NCBI RefSeq assembly: GCF_022829285.1
Contig: NZ_JAKSYI010000118.1
Location: 90,767 to 154,766, forward strand
DNA from: Methylobacterium sp. J-078
GTDB taxonomy: Bacteria > Pseudomonadota > Alphaproteobacteria > Rhizobiales > Beijerinckiaceae
Direction of reading: 5' to 3'
DNA length: 64,000 bases
Every line of letters begins with the position of its first letter. The stretch's first letter is position 1. The notes beneath the pieces are model-generated. The model was not told the DNA's origin. It worked only from the letters and a program-made list of their open reading frames with translations, and ran no database searches. This document shows, one piece after another, positions 25,605 through 34,835 of this stretch. The translations under genes were made by a program, and so were the position numbers.

Positions 25605-27639
25605 GGGGGCCTCCCGTGCCGGCCTTGCAAGCCCCCTTGGCGGCGGCCGGCGGCGAGCCCTCGATCATTGCTCGGACCTCGTCGCCGCCGAGCACGCGGC
25701 ATTCGACCAGGCGATGCGCAATCCGGTCGATGAGGCCGGTGTTGCGGCTGACCAAGTCGCGGCTGATTTCGTACAAACGCGAGAGGTCGTCCTCGCAGAT
25801 ACGCCTGAAAACAGGATCTGTCCTGATGAGCGAAACCGCCGTTGCTTGGTCTCCTCTGTAAAGTAGACTTGATCCAAGCCCCCAAGTCGCATGCTTTCCT
25901 GCGACGAGGGCTGTGGCATAGGCGAGGTCCGAGCCCGAGCCGCCAGCCGAACCGGAGGTGACTGTGTCCCAGAGATGATCGGCGGCCCGGCCGGCCAGAA
26001 CGCTGACGATCAGGTCGTCGAGCTTGTCCGCCGACATCTTCGACGTATCCCCCAGGCGACTTGTCGTGCGGCCGGCGAAGCTGCCCTGCGCGATGATGGA
26101 CACCATCGTCACGTCCGCCAAATTCTTGATCGTCAGTACGGCTGCGTGACTTGCCTCGTGCCTTGCAACCGCTAAAAGCTCGGCCGGAGAGCGGGTCTCG
26201 GGGGGCACGAGCCGCCCGATGAGGTCCGAGATCGCCATCGGACGCTTGGCCGCCATGGCGACCATGCGGGCGCCGGAAGCCCATCCGGCGATGTCGGCCC
26301 CCGTGGCTCCCGCACCGATGGCCGCGAGCGGTGCCAAGTCCTCGCCGGCCAGGTCCCCGCCGAGGTGCTGACGCAGGATGCCCTCGATTGCGGCCTCGTC
26401 CGGCAAGTCGATCCGCACGATGCGGTCGAGGCGACCAGGGCGGGTCAAGGCCGCATCGAGTCGGTCAGGGTAGTTAGTCGCGCCGATGATGATTAGCTTT
26501 GATGCAGGGCTCGAAACCGCGCCATCTAGTGTCATCAAAACGTGATTGACGACTGTAATCCAGTAATCACGATGTCGACTATCGCATTGATCTCGGCAAG
26601 GTAGACTATCAAGCTCGTCGATCAATAGTACGCCGCCATTTTGCGATGCCTCCAAGAATACCTCGTCGACCTTTCGGCAGATGTCGTTGAGATATCCATT
26701 GGTCTGCGCGAACCAAGAGGAGACACTGGTCACCGTTAGGTTGACGCCCAAGGACTTGGCAACACTTCGAGCATAGGTCGTCTTGCCTGTACCGGGCGGA
26801 CCTGCCAGCACGATATTCTTGCCTTCGATTGATGCCCACGACCTTTCGCCACGCCGATAAGCCTCGACGGCGTCGATCAGCGCCAGGCCGTGCGTCTGGG
26901 CGGCGCCGTAGCCGACCGTGTCCCTCAACAGAGGAACAGCCTTGAGGTCGGGGGCGGATGCCCTCTTCGAGGCAGACGCCGCGCTGAGCCGTCGAACGCA
27001 ATCGCGCGGCCTGCTGCCCCTGCGGATGCAGGCCGCGATCTCGTTGAAGCCCAAGCCCCGGATGAGGTCGGCGGGCAAAGGCCCCGGACGGCGCCCGGTG
27101 ACGAGCCGGATGGTTGCCCGGAGAGCCTTCGGGGTCGGCGGCTTCAGTTCGATGCGGAGGTCGGCAGCCGCGACGAGGGCCGCAGGTAGGTAGCGGTCAG
27201 GGGCTGTCGTTACGCCGACAACGCTACGTCCTGCCCCCAAAGCCGATGCAACACTGTCTCCTCCAACAGAGGCGTTATCGCTAATCTTCTTCGATCCATC
27301 TCGCTTGATGACCTCCGTCCAGGCTCTCAAAGACGTCAGTGCGTGGGCGATGGGACCGATCCAGTCCGGCCCGGGAACGGTCACGACCAGCGCGAGGCTT
27401 GGGGGTGCCTGGATGCGGGCGATGACCTTCGTCGGCAACATTGCGTGCAACATGCTGATCGCGAGAACGGTGGAGACGCTCGCCGATCCCAACACCTCCT
27501 CCGGCGTGGGCGGCTTACCTTGATGATCGGTGGGCTCGCCGTACACGGGATAGCCGTCGTCGTACGCGTCCTTGAATTCCTGGCCCGTCATGCGGGTGAG
27601 GCGCTTCAGGGCCTGGGCGGGGGTCTTGTTCTTGCGCAT
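25597..27639 (-). CDS. AAA+ ATPase fused to an M41 zinc peptidase (FtsH-like, soluble)
   Basis: This 680-residue protein combines an unfamiliar N-terminal domain (about 1-240), an AAA+ module and a C-terminal M41 peptidase. Walker A is GPPGTGKTT (about 280-288), Walker B LLIDELDS (about 338-345), the arginine-finger region RPGRLDR follows, and the zinc motif is HEASH (about 494-498) with GSDLAYA supplying a likely third ligand. Unlike FtsH it has no transmembrane segments, so it is probably cytosolic. The start at 27639 is favoured by GGAGG 8 bases upstream. It should unfold and degrade specific proteins. Neighbouring small genes may provide adaptors. It lies downstream of the E1/E2/JAB set, on the same strand, and may be functionally tied to it or be an independent unit. 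Confidence 0.85.
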   Translation of the reverse strand: MRKNKTPAQALKRLTRMTGQEFKDAYDDGYPVYGEPTDHQGKPPTPEEVLGSASVSTVLAISMLHAMLPTKVIARIQAPPSLALVVTVPGPDWIGPIAHALTSLRAWTEVIKRDGSKKISDNASVGGDSVASALGAGRSVVGVTTAPDRYLPAALVAAADLRIELKPPTPKALRATIRLVTGRRPGPLPADLIRGLGFNEIAACIRRGSRPRDCVRRLSAASASKRASAPDLKAVPLLRDTVGYGAAQTHGLALIDAVEAYRRGERSWASIEGKNIVLAGPPGTGKTTYARSVAKSLGVNLTVTSVSSWFAQTNGYLNDICRKVDEVFLEASQNGGVLLIDELDSLPCRDQCDSRHRDYWITVVNHVLMTLDGAVSSPASKLIIIGATNYPDRLDAALTRPGRLDRIVRIDLPDEAAIEGILRQHLGGDLAGEDLAPLAAIGAGATGADIAGWASGARMVAMAAKRPMAISDLIGRLVPPETRSPAELLAVARHEASHAAVLTIKNLADVTMVSIIAQGSFAGRTTSRLGDTSKMSADKLDDLIVSVLAGRAADHLWDTVTSGSAGGSGSDLAYATALVAGKHATWGLGSSLLYRGDQATAVSLIRTDPVFRRICEDDLSRLYEISRDLVSRNTGLIDRIAHRLVECRVLGGDEVRAMIEGSPPAAAKGACKAGTGGPHA

Positions 27640-27818
27640 GGTGGCAGCCTCCATCGAAGGGCCGCCGCGCGCATCCATGCGCGCCGGTCAGGCCCCGGGG
27701 GGTGTCTCGGATGGGGTGGGGGAAGTGCCGGCCACGGACAGGCGGCGGCCTGGCAGGAGGCGCGCTATGTATTTCGGGCGATGATGGAAGGGCATGGTCC
27801 GCTCCTGGGGATTCTAAT

Positions 27819-28157
27819 TCAGTGGGCTTCGGGATCGCCCGGGTCCCACCCGTCGAAATCGACACGGCGGGCGCCCGCGGAGACCTTGATGCCGGGTCGG
27901 GACGGGGCCGTCCGCTCCTTCAGCCTCTCGGCCTGTCGCTCCGCCTCGACGAGCACGGCCTTGCCGAGGGCGACCAGGACGGCTGTGACGATCCGGGCAT
28001 GCGCCTGGGGCGGGAAGGTCTCGGCGGCCTGGGCCAGCCGGCGGAAGATCTCGCCGATGTGGCGCGACGTATCCTGGGTGTCCGGCGGGGGCGCCGTGAA
28101 GGAGGATCGGCCGGACGCTCCGATGGCGTCGGCGTGGTCGGTGATGACGTCGGTCAT
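27819..28157 (-). CDS. Small hypothetical protein upstream of the AAA+/M41 gene
   Basis: This 112-residue protein has a polar N-terminus, a helical middle (IGEIFRRLAQAAETF, ARIVTAVLVALGKAVLVEAERQAERL) and an acidic end rich in Asp and Pro (VDFDGWDPGDPEAH). No family is recognised. It is read in the same direction as the AAA+/M41 gene, 179 bases upstream of it, and may share its promoter. The start at 28157 gives MTDVITDHADAI. Confidence 0.6.
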   Translation of the reverse strand: MTDVITDHADAIGASGRSSFTAPPPDTQDTSRHIGEIFRRLAQAAETFPPQAHARIVTAVLVALGKAVLVEAERQAERLKERTAPSRPGIKVSAGARRVDFDGWDPGDPEAH

Positions 28158-28568
28158 GGCGGCCTCGCGGGCCGCCGGACGCAATCGCGTCGGTCAGGCC
28201 CCTGGGATGGTCCGGGAAACAGGCACGGTCCTGCCGGTGGGCAGGCGGCGGCGTTTCGCTATGGTGTTGCGGAAGGGCACGACTGATTGGGTCCTGGGCA
28301 TCGCTGCCTGTGAACGGATGGCGAACAGGTGCAGCTGGAATGCGCGCCAGTCAACAGGCCTGCGTATTTCCTGGCCTCGGTCGCGTAACTGTTTTCGCGG
28401 TGCCGGTGGATCGCTGTGGAAGATACCCCCAAGTCCAGGGGATTGCATCGAGCGAAACCGGATCGTTTTTAGAGCCGGCAACGAACCTCCCGGCAGGCAT
28501 CACCATATGCCTTCAGGGAACGGAAAGGCCCATGCCTCGCCTTCGATGACATGCCTGGCTCTTGAGCC
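28158..28568. other. Intergenic stretch without a convincing gene
   Basis: About 410 bases separate the 112-aa gene from the MBL-fold gene. A minus-strand frame of 95 codons (28194-28481) exists but has no recognisable features and no good ribosome site. The stretch likely holds the promoter for the AAA+/M41 set, which would make that set a separate transcription unit from the E1/E2/JAB operon. Confidence 0.45.
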
Positions 28569-29510
28569 TCAACGCGGGAACCGTCGAGGCGGGACGTAGA
28601 GCTGCCGAAGGCTGTCGTCGTTCATCGCGAGAAGGCGATTTTTCTTGGAGGCGAAATCGTAGACCGAGGATGCCTGCGTCGATGATGTGCGAAGGTTGAT
28701 CGCACGGTAGATGCCCGGGCGGTCCGGCAGCGACTTCACGATGACATCGCCGGTCTTCGTCGTCATGAGGCGGACGTTCTCTTTGTAAAGAAGTTCTCGT
28801 ATCGCCATCGGCGGATGGCTGTACATGTTGGCGAAATCCGACGAGCACACCGCGAGCGTCGGTTCGAGGTGCCGCAGCAGCTTCTTGGTGGTGAATCCGT
28901 TGTCCGCGCCATGATGCGCGAGGATCATGACGTCCGTTTCGCGGCGGAGCGTACGCAGCCTCCTGAGGCGCGCGCCGATGAACGTGGACTCGACGTCGCC
29001 GAGGCTTAGGACGTTGAAATCGCCGCGCCGGAAGTGCTTCACCGTGGAATTGTCGTTGTCGCATACCGCGCTGAGATGCACCGGGTTGTGGTATGTGTCC
29101 TGGAACGCGAGGTCGCGCGCATAATCGAGGTTGGCGATGAATGCCGGCGTGATCTGTCGAACGGATGCGCCGCGATTGGAGAACCGCATCTCGTGACGAT
29201 AGGCCTCGATGATATCGAGGCACGTGTCGCCGTTGACGGTATGCGGAACGTATCCCGGGCAGTCGATCCGAGACGGTCTCACAAGGCCCAATAGTGACTC
29301 AAGCTCCGAGCCAGCGCAGTGGTCTGCGTCCCAGCTCGTCACATGAAGGTCGTCCGCGTGGGTGACCCCGCAGATCTCCATCTCGGCGAGCAAGGTCTTC
29401 CGGTTGATCGCGTTCAGGCGACCTTCGATGACGGTAAAGCGCCCGTTGGCGAAGTACGAGAAGGAGGACCCCTTCGTACCCAATTGATAAGCCCTGAAAC
29501 GCGTCACCAT
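28569..29510 (-). CDS. MBL-fold protein with an altered metal-binding motif
   Basis: This 313-residue protein has the metallo-beta-lactamase fold pattern of the ComEC-like group: VTSWDADHCAG near residues 57-67, a later LSLGDVEST strand and ILAHHGADNGF, then CSSDFANMYSHPP. Group members normally carry HxDxDH; here the first His is Ser59 (S-W-D-A-D-H). The remaining ligands seem present, so the protein may bind one metal, or be a non-catalytic partner of the other MBL protein at 31.9-33.0 kb, which keeps the full motif. It is the last gene of the patatin, MBL, E2-E1-JAB set, 88 bases after the fusion gene. Confidence 0.8.
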   Translation of the reverse strand: MVTRFRAYQLGTKGSSFSYFANGRFTVIEGRLNAINRKTLLAEMEICGVTHADDLHVTSWDADHCAGSELESLLGLVRPSRIDCPGYVPHTVNGDTCLDIIEAYRHEMRFSNRGASVRQITPAFIANLDYARDLAFQDTYHNPVHLSAVCDNDNSTVKHFRRGDFNVLSLGDVESTFIGARLRRLRTLRRETDVMILAHHGADNGFTTKKLLRHLEPTLAVCSSDFANMYSHPPMAIRELLYKENVRLMTTKTGDVIVKSLPDRPGIYRAINLRTSSTQASSVYDFASKKNRLLAMNDDSLRQLYVPPRRFPR

Positions 29511-29598
29511 TCGGAACCCCGTTAATCCGGTTTGCGCTGGATGGGCGAGGTTCGGTTCGACCCCTCGCTGGATCGGCGGCTGGCGCTGCTCCTGCCGC

Positions 29599-31845
29599 TC
29601 ATCCGACCTTCTCGGCCAGCACCACGTTCAGCCCGTCGTCGCCGAGGATCAGCGACAGCCCGGGCAAGCTGTCCAAGGCGGTGTCGATGGCCGTGTGGCA
29701 GAGTTGGACGATATCGGTGGGACTCGGGTCCACGGGATGTCGGGAGGGGTGCGAATGCCACTCCCCGACGTACCGGACCATGTCCATGACCCTGGCCATC
29801 TTGCCGGTGACGTGGTCGGAGAGGCCCTCGATGCCCCTTTCGAACGCGGCCGGCGTCCCTCTGCTGTCGGGCGGAGGGGGCAAGGGTTCGACGATATGGA
29901 TCTTCCGCGCCGAGCCATCGACCACGCCGATGACGGAGCCGCCGGTCTCGGCAGGTAGGGCGCCCTCCCGCATGGCGACCATCGCGGATCGCGCCTCGGC
30001 GTCGATGGTGATCTCCCATCCCGCTAGGCTGTGGCGCTCGATGGGGGCGACGACCGGCGCCGTGACGGACACGCCCCCATCCGCGGCGAGGGTCCAGATG
30101 CCGATTGAGGGGCCGGGGGCATCCAGGGCCCGCGCGAGGCCCATGGCGGCTAGCGACGACAGAAGGGCGACGCGGGCTTCCGGGACGCGGTTCGTCACCG
30201 CCCGACACGCCCCCGTGTAAGCGAACCTCTCGCCCGTGGCCGTCAGGTGGCGCTCCAGCGCGGGGATCAGCAGCACGGATCGATAATATTGGGCCTCAAG
30301 GTCGCGCAGCGTGGTCGAGCGATCCTCGGGCTCTACGAGGACCACCGCGGCTTCGGCGGAGGGGTTGAAGAAGATGCTTGCACGACGGCCGGGCACGTCG
30401 AGGTCGGAGAGATGTCGGCTCGCCGCGACCGAGGCCGAGGCGTCGATGACGACCGCAGCCTGCGCGAGCGCATCGCCGAGGTCGTCGGCGTGGGGCCCGG
30501 GACGGAGAACGTTGCAGCCGATGACCTTCGTGACCGGGCCGGCTGCCGTGGGCTGGAAGACGGCGTTCAGGTGATGCCCGAGCGCGGCCGCCTTCACTTG
30601 CCCGACCTGCATGGCCCCCAGCGTGTGACGTGCCAGGTTGTGGGGCAGCAGCCGGTCGTCGTCGACGATGCACCACTCGTATCGTCCCTCCCGGATGAGG
30701 CTTTCGGCGACGTGGGAGCCGATGGCGCCTGCCCCGACCATGACCACCTTCCGCGCGTCCGCCGTTTGCCGGCCTCCCAAGGTGGCGGCCAATCCCGCGT
30801 CGAACGCGCGATGGACCTGCGCCATCTCCACGACGCATCCGGTCAATTGCATGCCGTCTACGTCGCGTGACGGGATCGCACGGACGAATCCGGATGCCGC
30901 GTTCGCATCCTGGTCCGGGAGCAGGACGCCGAGGGCGACCCCGACCTCGCCGACCGTCTTCTGCGTGATGAAGACCCGGAGGTCGATCAGCCCCGGAAGG
31001 TCGCCGTTCGGAGCGACGACCGGCATTGCGACGATCAGGGCCAGCGCCCCGTTGAGGCGCGCCCGGTCCTTCGCCTCCGACCCGGCCCAACGCCTCACAC
31101 GTTCCTGAAGGTCGGGGATGATCGCGACGCCGCGGTCCGAAAGCACCGCAGCGAGCGCTGCCAGATCGCGCGGGGCCCGCCGCATTCGGGTCATCCGCTC
31201 CGGGGGCACGGTGTAGGCCACCGGGATGATGCGGCTCGCGTCCGCGCTCCTCGGCATGGAATCGACAGGCAGGACCATGAGGACGTCGGGATCGTCATCG
31301 CTGGTTCTGAAACCGACGAGCTCCACGTCGTCCGTCCCGGACAGGACGGAGGTTGGCACGACGATCTTAAGGGGAGATAGCCCGAAGAAGGGGTCCACGG
31401 GCTGATGGGGGTCGTGCAATTCGCCTCGGGCGGCTCGCCGGAACCAGAGGTGGACGCGCTGAAGCAGTTCCGCCGGGGACCAAGTCAGGCGCGCCTCGTC
31501 CCAGGGACGGTCGTCGATGCACATGGCGGAGGGAAAGCCCTCCGGCACAAGCTGTTGATGCTCCGTGTCCGGAAAGTCCTCCCGAAGCATCACCACGAAG
31601 GGCATGGCCTCGTCGGCGCCAAGGGCGATGCCGATCCTCTCGATCCTTTCGATGGGTACGACGGGCCGCTGCGGCACCCCCGTCCTGATATCGACGAGAA
31701 GCATCTCCGGACCGGCGGGATGTCGGCGAGCCTCGACCACGGTGGCGATGTCCGGGGCCGTGCGCATGTAGGCGTCGATGGCCCTCGCCTGCCTCGTAAC
31801 CAAGTCGTCGATGGGGATGACGGCCCACTCGTCGATCCAGGCCAT
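29599..31845 (-). CDS. E2-like / E1 (ThiF) / JAB-JAMM triple-domain fusion protein
   Basis: This 748-residue protein joins three ubiquitin-type activities in one chain. Residues about 1-160 look like a prokaryotic E2 domain, with Cys109 in FPSAMCIDDRPW as candidate active site. Residues about 365-590 are an E1/ThiF adenylation domain with the nucleotide motif GAGAIGSH (371-378), VDDDRLLPHNLARH and a downstream Lys; Cys547 is a possible E1 cysteine. Residues about 610-748 form a JAB/JAMM peptidase with the distal Glu (PAETGGS), EWHSHP and the S-x-x-D ligand (SPTD). Such parts occur split in type II CBASS (Cap2, Cap3) and in Bil and Bub operons. ATG 31845 is preferred (AGGG at 9 bases); a TTG at 31854 overlaps the upstream stop. 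The substrate is unknown. Confidence 0.88.
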   Translation of the reverse strand: MAWIDEWAVIPIDDLVTRQARAIDAYMRTAPDIATVVEARRHPAGPEMLLVDIRTGVPQRPVVPIERIERIGIALGADEAMPFVVMLREDFPDTEHQQLVPEGFPSAMCIDDRPWDEARLTWSPAELLQRVHLWFRRAARGELHDPHQPVDPFFGLSPLKIVVPTSVLSGTDDVELVGFRTSDDDPDVLMVLPVDSMPRSADASRIIPVAYTVPPERMTRMRRAPRDLAALAAVLSDRGVAIIPDLQERVRRWAGSEAKDRARLNGALALIVAMPVVAPNGDLPGLIDLRVFITQKTVGEVGVALGVLLPDQDANAASGFVRAIPSRDVDGMQLTGCVVEMAQVHRAFDAGLAATLGGRQTADARKVVMVGAGAIGSHVAESLIREGRYEWCIVDDDRLLPHNLARHTLGAMQVGQVKAAALGHHLNAVFQPTAAGPVTKVIGCNVLRPGPHADDLGDALAQAAVVIDASASVAASRHLSDLDVPGRRASIFFNPSAEAAVVLVEPEDRSTTLRDLEAQYYRSVLLIPALERHLTATGERFAYTGACRAVTNRVPEARVALLSSLAAMGLARALDAPGPSIGIWTLAADGGVSVTAPVVAPIERHSLAGWEITIDAEARSAMVAMREGALPAETGGSVIGVVDGSARKIHIVEPLPPPPDSRGTPAAFERGIEGLSDHVTGKMARVMDMVRYVGEWHSHPSRHPVDPSPTDIVQLCHTAIDTALDSLPGLSLILGDDGLNVVLAEKVG

Positions 31846-31850
31846 GGCGC

Positions 31851-32978
31851 TCAACCCTGGCGGGCGGGCTTGGAGGTGGCGGCCGTCGCGACGGTCGGGG
31901 CCGCAAGCACCAAGCCGATGCCGTAGCGGTCGATCTCGAAGCGCAGGGGCTTCGGTGGGTTTGCGGTCTGGTCCATGGTCACCATGAACGTCCCGAGCTT
32001 GTCGCCGACGACGCGGCGATGGTGGTTGGCCGCCTGGCGGTGGGGCGGCTGCGTGGACTTGTCCTCAAGCGATCCGGGGAGCGGGATGGGCTTGCTCGGC
32101 GACACGATGGTGCAGCGGTTCTGCCCCTGGGTCTCGAAGAGCCATTTCACCTCGGGGACCGCCACGGTCTCGGTCAAACCGCGATCCGGCCCCAGGGACA
32201 GGTACGAGCAATGGTGGAACAGCTTCAGCAGGTCCCAACGCAGGCGGTCGTCGTTTCCGTAGCCGCGTGTGATGTTCACGATCTCGGCCAGCACCGTATG
32301 GTCGACGTCCGAGCCGAACAGCGCATACGATTCCTCCCCACCGTCCACGAAGACGGCTTGGAAGACGATGCTGTCGCCGTTGCGGTCGTGGACCACGGTC
32401 TCGTCCTGTCGCCACGCGAAGGGGCTGTGGACGAAGAATTCCACGGCCTCCGGCCCGTCCTTGGCGAAGCCGGGCACGAGCTTGCCCGCGTCGACGAACA
32501 GGTGCTTGCGGCTTTCGAAGTCCATGCCCTCCGCTTCCATCCACGACTTGAGGCGGTCGGCGCGGGAGAAGATGCGAATGCCCTTCTTCTCGCGGAGGCG
32601 ATGGCGCGCCTCCTGTCGAATGAGGCGGGCATCGCCGTCGAGATTGGTTTCCGTCAGCGCGCAGGCCGGCACCCAGAGCTCGTCGATCTCGACGCGGTCC
32701 TCCCCCTGGTACGCGGTCGAGTGCCGGAGCCAGAAGAACTCGCCCATGCGCTGGCAGTGGTCGTCGTCGAGGTGCGTGAAGCAGACAACGTCGAAGTGGT
32801 TCCGCCCCGCCTTGCGGAGGACCGCCCTCAACTCCTTGGCGAGATCGCAGCGCTTCTCGTAGGGATCGTCGGGATTGTGCTGGTTGCCGAAGTCGATGAG
32901 GAGCAACTGCTTGTTCGCGAGCTCAAGCAGGGTGCTGTCGGCGTTTCCGAGCGGATAGAAGGTCGCGTAGGCGGTCAT
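31851..32978 (-). CDS. MBL-fold metallohydrolase with intact HxDxDH motif
   Basis: This 375-residue protein starts with a ComEC-type MBL pattern (ATFYPLGNADSTLLELANKQLLLIDFG) and carries the full metal motif THLDDDH (His69, Asp71, Asp73, His74). Later segments (ALFGSDVDHTV, LFHHCSYLS) supply the other ligands. Family members hydrolyse phosphodiester or other ester bonds; here the target could be a nucleotide, nucleic acid or conjugate. It lies 43 bases downstream of the patatin gene and runs directly into the E2-E1-JAB gene, so the three are almost certainly one operon. No signal peptide is present, so it should be cytosolic. Confidence 0.85.
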   Translation of the reverse strand: MTAYATFYPLGNADSTLLELANKQLLLIDFGNQHNPDDPYEKRCDLAKELRAVLRKAGRNHFDVVCFTHLDDDHCQRMGEFFWLRHSTAYQGEDRVEIDELWVPACALTETNLDGDARLIRQEARHRLREKKGIRIFSRADRLKSWMEAEGMDFESRKHLFVDAGKLVPGFAKDGPEAVEFFVHSPFAWRQDETVVHDRNGDSIVFQAVFVDGGEESYALFGSDVDHTVLAEIVNITRGYGNDDRLRWDLLKLFHHCSYLSLGPDRGLTETVAVPEVKWLFETQGQNRCTIVSPSKPIPLPGSLEDKSTQPPHRQAANHHRRVVGDKLGTFMVTMDQTANPPKPLRFEIDRYGIGLVLAAPTVATAATSKPARQG

Positions 32979-33021
32979 CTCGAAGTCTCCTCGTTCCCTT
33001 GGGTTCAGGCTTGCATTTCGT

Positions 33022-34287
33022 CTACGGGCGCCACTGAAGCGTCCTTGGGAACAGGGCGGCCGAATGCGTCGTGAGGACAGTGTCGGCCACCTCGAAGCCG
33101 TGCCGTGCGATGCGTTCGAACGCGGCCGGCGTCATGGCCTTGAGGTCCGTGGGATGGCCGAGAGCCGCGCGGACTTCGGCGTCGTTCAGGAAAGCGTCGT
33201 ATTCCCGCTCGTCGCGCGAGCGTCCTTCCTTGATGTCGACGTCCCGGATCGACACGCCCATCTTGAAGAGGGCGCCGGTGACGACCTTGGCGTCGACGTC
33301 CCTCATGAACATCCTGGACCTTAGGGCCCGGATCTGGTCGCTCGCGATGTCGAAGAGGCGGGGTCCGGCAAGGCGTCCTCGAAAGATGGCGAGCGGGGAG
33401 GCCGATCCGTACGCCGGGACGGGACCGGAAGCGTCGCTGCAGATGACGAACGCCGCCGGGTCCGGCGCTATTCCGGGCTTGTAGATCGCTTCCAGTCCCA
33501 GGTTCTCGTAGACGCCCCCATCCCAAAGCCCGATCCTGTCCACGTCGGGTTGGGTCCGCTTGAGCGGCTTGCGCGTGGCGGGATCGGTCTGGAACCAACC
33601 CTCCTTGGGCAGGTCGACCCAGAGGGCGCCCAGGACGTAGGGAACGGCTGCCGATGCTGCGGCCGCATCCGCCAATCGGATGTCGGGGGCGTAATGGCGC
33701 CCGAACACCCAGTCCCCCATTTCCCTCGCGGAGAACCTCCAGCACTTGCCGCTGTGGAGGGACGTCGTGTTGATGAGCCAGGCGGGCTTCTCCGGCAGGT
33801 CCCGCACGCGGCCGGTGACGCCCCAGCGTTCGGCCAGGAGATCCGCGAGCACGCTGGCCCGGTGCGTCAGTATCCTTCGGTTGAAACGGAATAGACCGCG
33901 CCATCCGATTGCCCTGACCGTGAAGAGGTCGACGGTCGTCAGGAGGTTGCGGAGGGCCGGGTATGTGCGTTCGAGGTAGGCTGCGGAGCCGGGCCACGCA
34001 TGGTCGTTGAACGACATGAGGGCCGAAACGAGCAGGCTTCCGCCGGATACGGTCGAAACGTGCGTGACCCTTTCCAGAAGGCCCTCCTCGGCCAGTCGTT
34101 TCAGCACCCCCGCATGGAAGGCCGCGGCGCGTATGCCTCCGCCGGAGAGCGCCAAGCGAATCGGCAGCCCGGAAGGTTCGCCAGCCGGCGTCGCGGCAGC
34201 GACGGTGGTGGTCGGGGGTTCCGTTCCGTGCTCCCGGGACGTCGGGTCGGCTTCGCAGCCAGGCTTTGGGGAGTTCTCCGGCTGCAT
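33022..34287 (-). CDS. Patatin-like phospholipase
   Basis: This 421-residue protein has the patatin/cPLA2 fold signature: oxyanion loop GGGIRAA (from residue 49), nucleophile Ser81 in TVSGGS, and the catalytic Asp256 in LWDGGVYENLG. The first 40 residues are polar and probably disordered. Patatin enzymes cut membrane phospholipids; in CBASS they are activated by cyclic nucleotides and kill the infected cell. As the first gene of the operon with MBL and E2-E1-JAB genes, it is the obvious candidate effector. No regulatory nucleotide synthase gene lies nearby, so activation may instead depend on conjugation or de-conjugation by the fusion protein. That last point is inference. Confidence 0.88.
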   Translation of the reverse strand: MQPENSPKPGCEADPTSREHGTEPPTTTVAAATPAGEPSGLPIRLALSGGGIRAAAFHAGVLKRLAEEGLLERVTHVSTVSGGSLLVSALMSFNDHAWPGSAAYLERTYPALRNLLTTVDLFTVRAIGWRGLFRFNRRILTHRASVLADLLAERWGVTGRVRDLPEKPAWLINTTSLHSGKCWRFSAREMGDWVFGRHYAPDIRLADAAAASAAVPYVLGALWVDLPKEGWFQTDPATRKPLKRTQPDVDRIGLWDGGVYENLGLEAIYKPGIAPDPAAFVICSDASGPVPAYGSASPLAIFRGRLAGPRLFDIASDQIRALRSRMFMRDVDAKVVTGALFKMGVSIRDVDIKEGRSRDEREYDAFLNDAEVRAALGHPTDLKAMTPAAFERIARHGFEVADTVLTTHSAALFPRTLQWRP

Positions 34288-34331
34288 CGCGTGCTCCGGC
34301 TACGCCACCGTGGTAGCGAACCATAAAGTAT

Positions 34332-34396
34332 GTCTACACCGAACATGCGCGTCGTTGTAGCGCTTTGCAAGGCCCTGGTGTTAGTCTACGCCGAAC
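34332..34396. promoter_or_regulatory. Paired 13-bp direct repeats in the patatin/XRE divergent promoter
   Basis: GTCTACACCGAAC (34332-34344) and GTCTACGCCGAAC (34384-34396) differ by one base and are spaced 52 bases apart, about five helical turns. They lie in the 148-base gap between the divergent patatin and XRE genes. They are good candidates for operators of the XRE regulator. Confidence 0.6.
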
Positions 34397-34435
34397 TTTC
34401 TGGTTCGACCGGTGCGTGAGGGGAGACAGGCCGCG

Positions 34436-34744
34436 GTGGCGACGTTCGGCGAGAAGATCAAGGAGCTGAGGAAGAAGGCGGGTCTGACGCTCGACCAGCT
34501 CGCCGAGATGACCGGCTCCAGCAAGTCGTACGTCTGGGAGGTGGAGAACAAGAATCCCCCTAGGCCCTCGGCCGAGAAGATCGACCGGATCGCGAAGGCG
34601 CTCGGCGTGACCGCCGATTACCTGATGGACGCCCAGGCCGACTTGGCGACCGCGGAGGACGAGGCGTTCTTCCGGAAGTACAGGGGCCTCGATCCGGACG
34701 TGAAGGATCAGATCCGCCGGATTACCGAGACCTTCCGGAAATAG
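34436..34744 (+). CDS. XRE-family regulator
   Basis: This 102-residue protein carries an XRE helix-turn-helix at about 5-60 (GEKIKELRKKAGLTLDQLAEMTGSSKSYVWEVENKNPPRPSAEKIDRIAKAL, in essence) and a short helical tail. The GTG at 34436 is chosen because GGGGAG lies about 10 bases upstream; an earlier in-frame GTG is at 34412. It is read divergently from the patatin operon and 91 bases before an ImmA/IrrE gene. In ICE and prophage systems such a repressor is cleaved by its ImmA partner on a stress signal, releasing the controlled operon. That model fits here but is inferred. Confidence 0.85.
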   Translation: MATFGEKIKELRKKAGLTLDQLAEMTGSSKSYVWEVENKNPPRPSAEKIDRIAKALGVTADYLMDAQADLATAEDEAFFRKYRGLDPDVKDQIRRITETFRK

Positions 34745-34835
34745 GCATCGTCTGACGTCGAAAGGCGTAGGCTGGCGTTGCCCTGGCCTCGCTTGGCTGC
34801 GAGCCTGGACCTGTGAGCGATTCAGGTTCCGGTCG

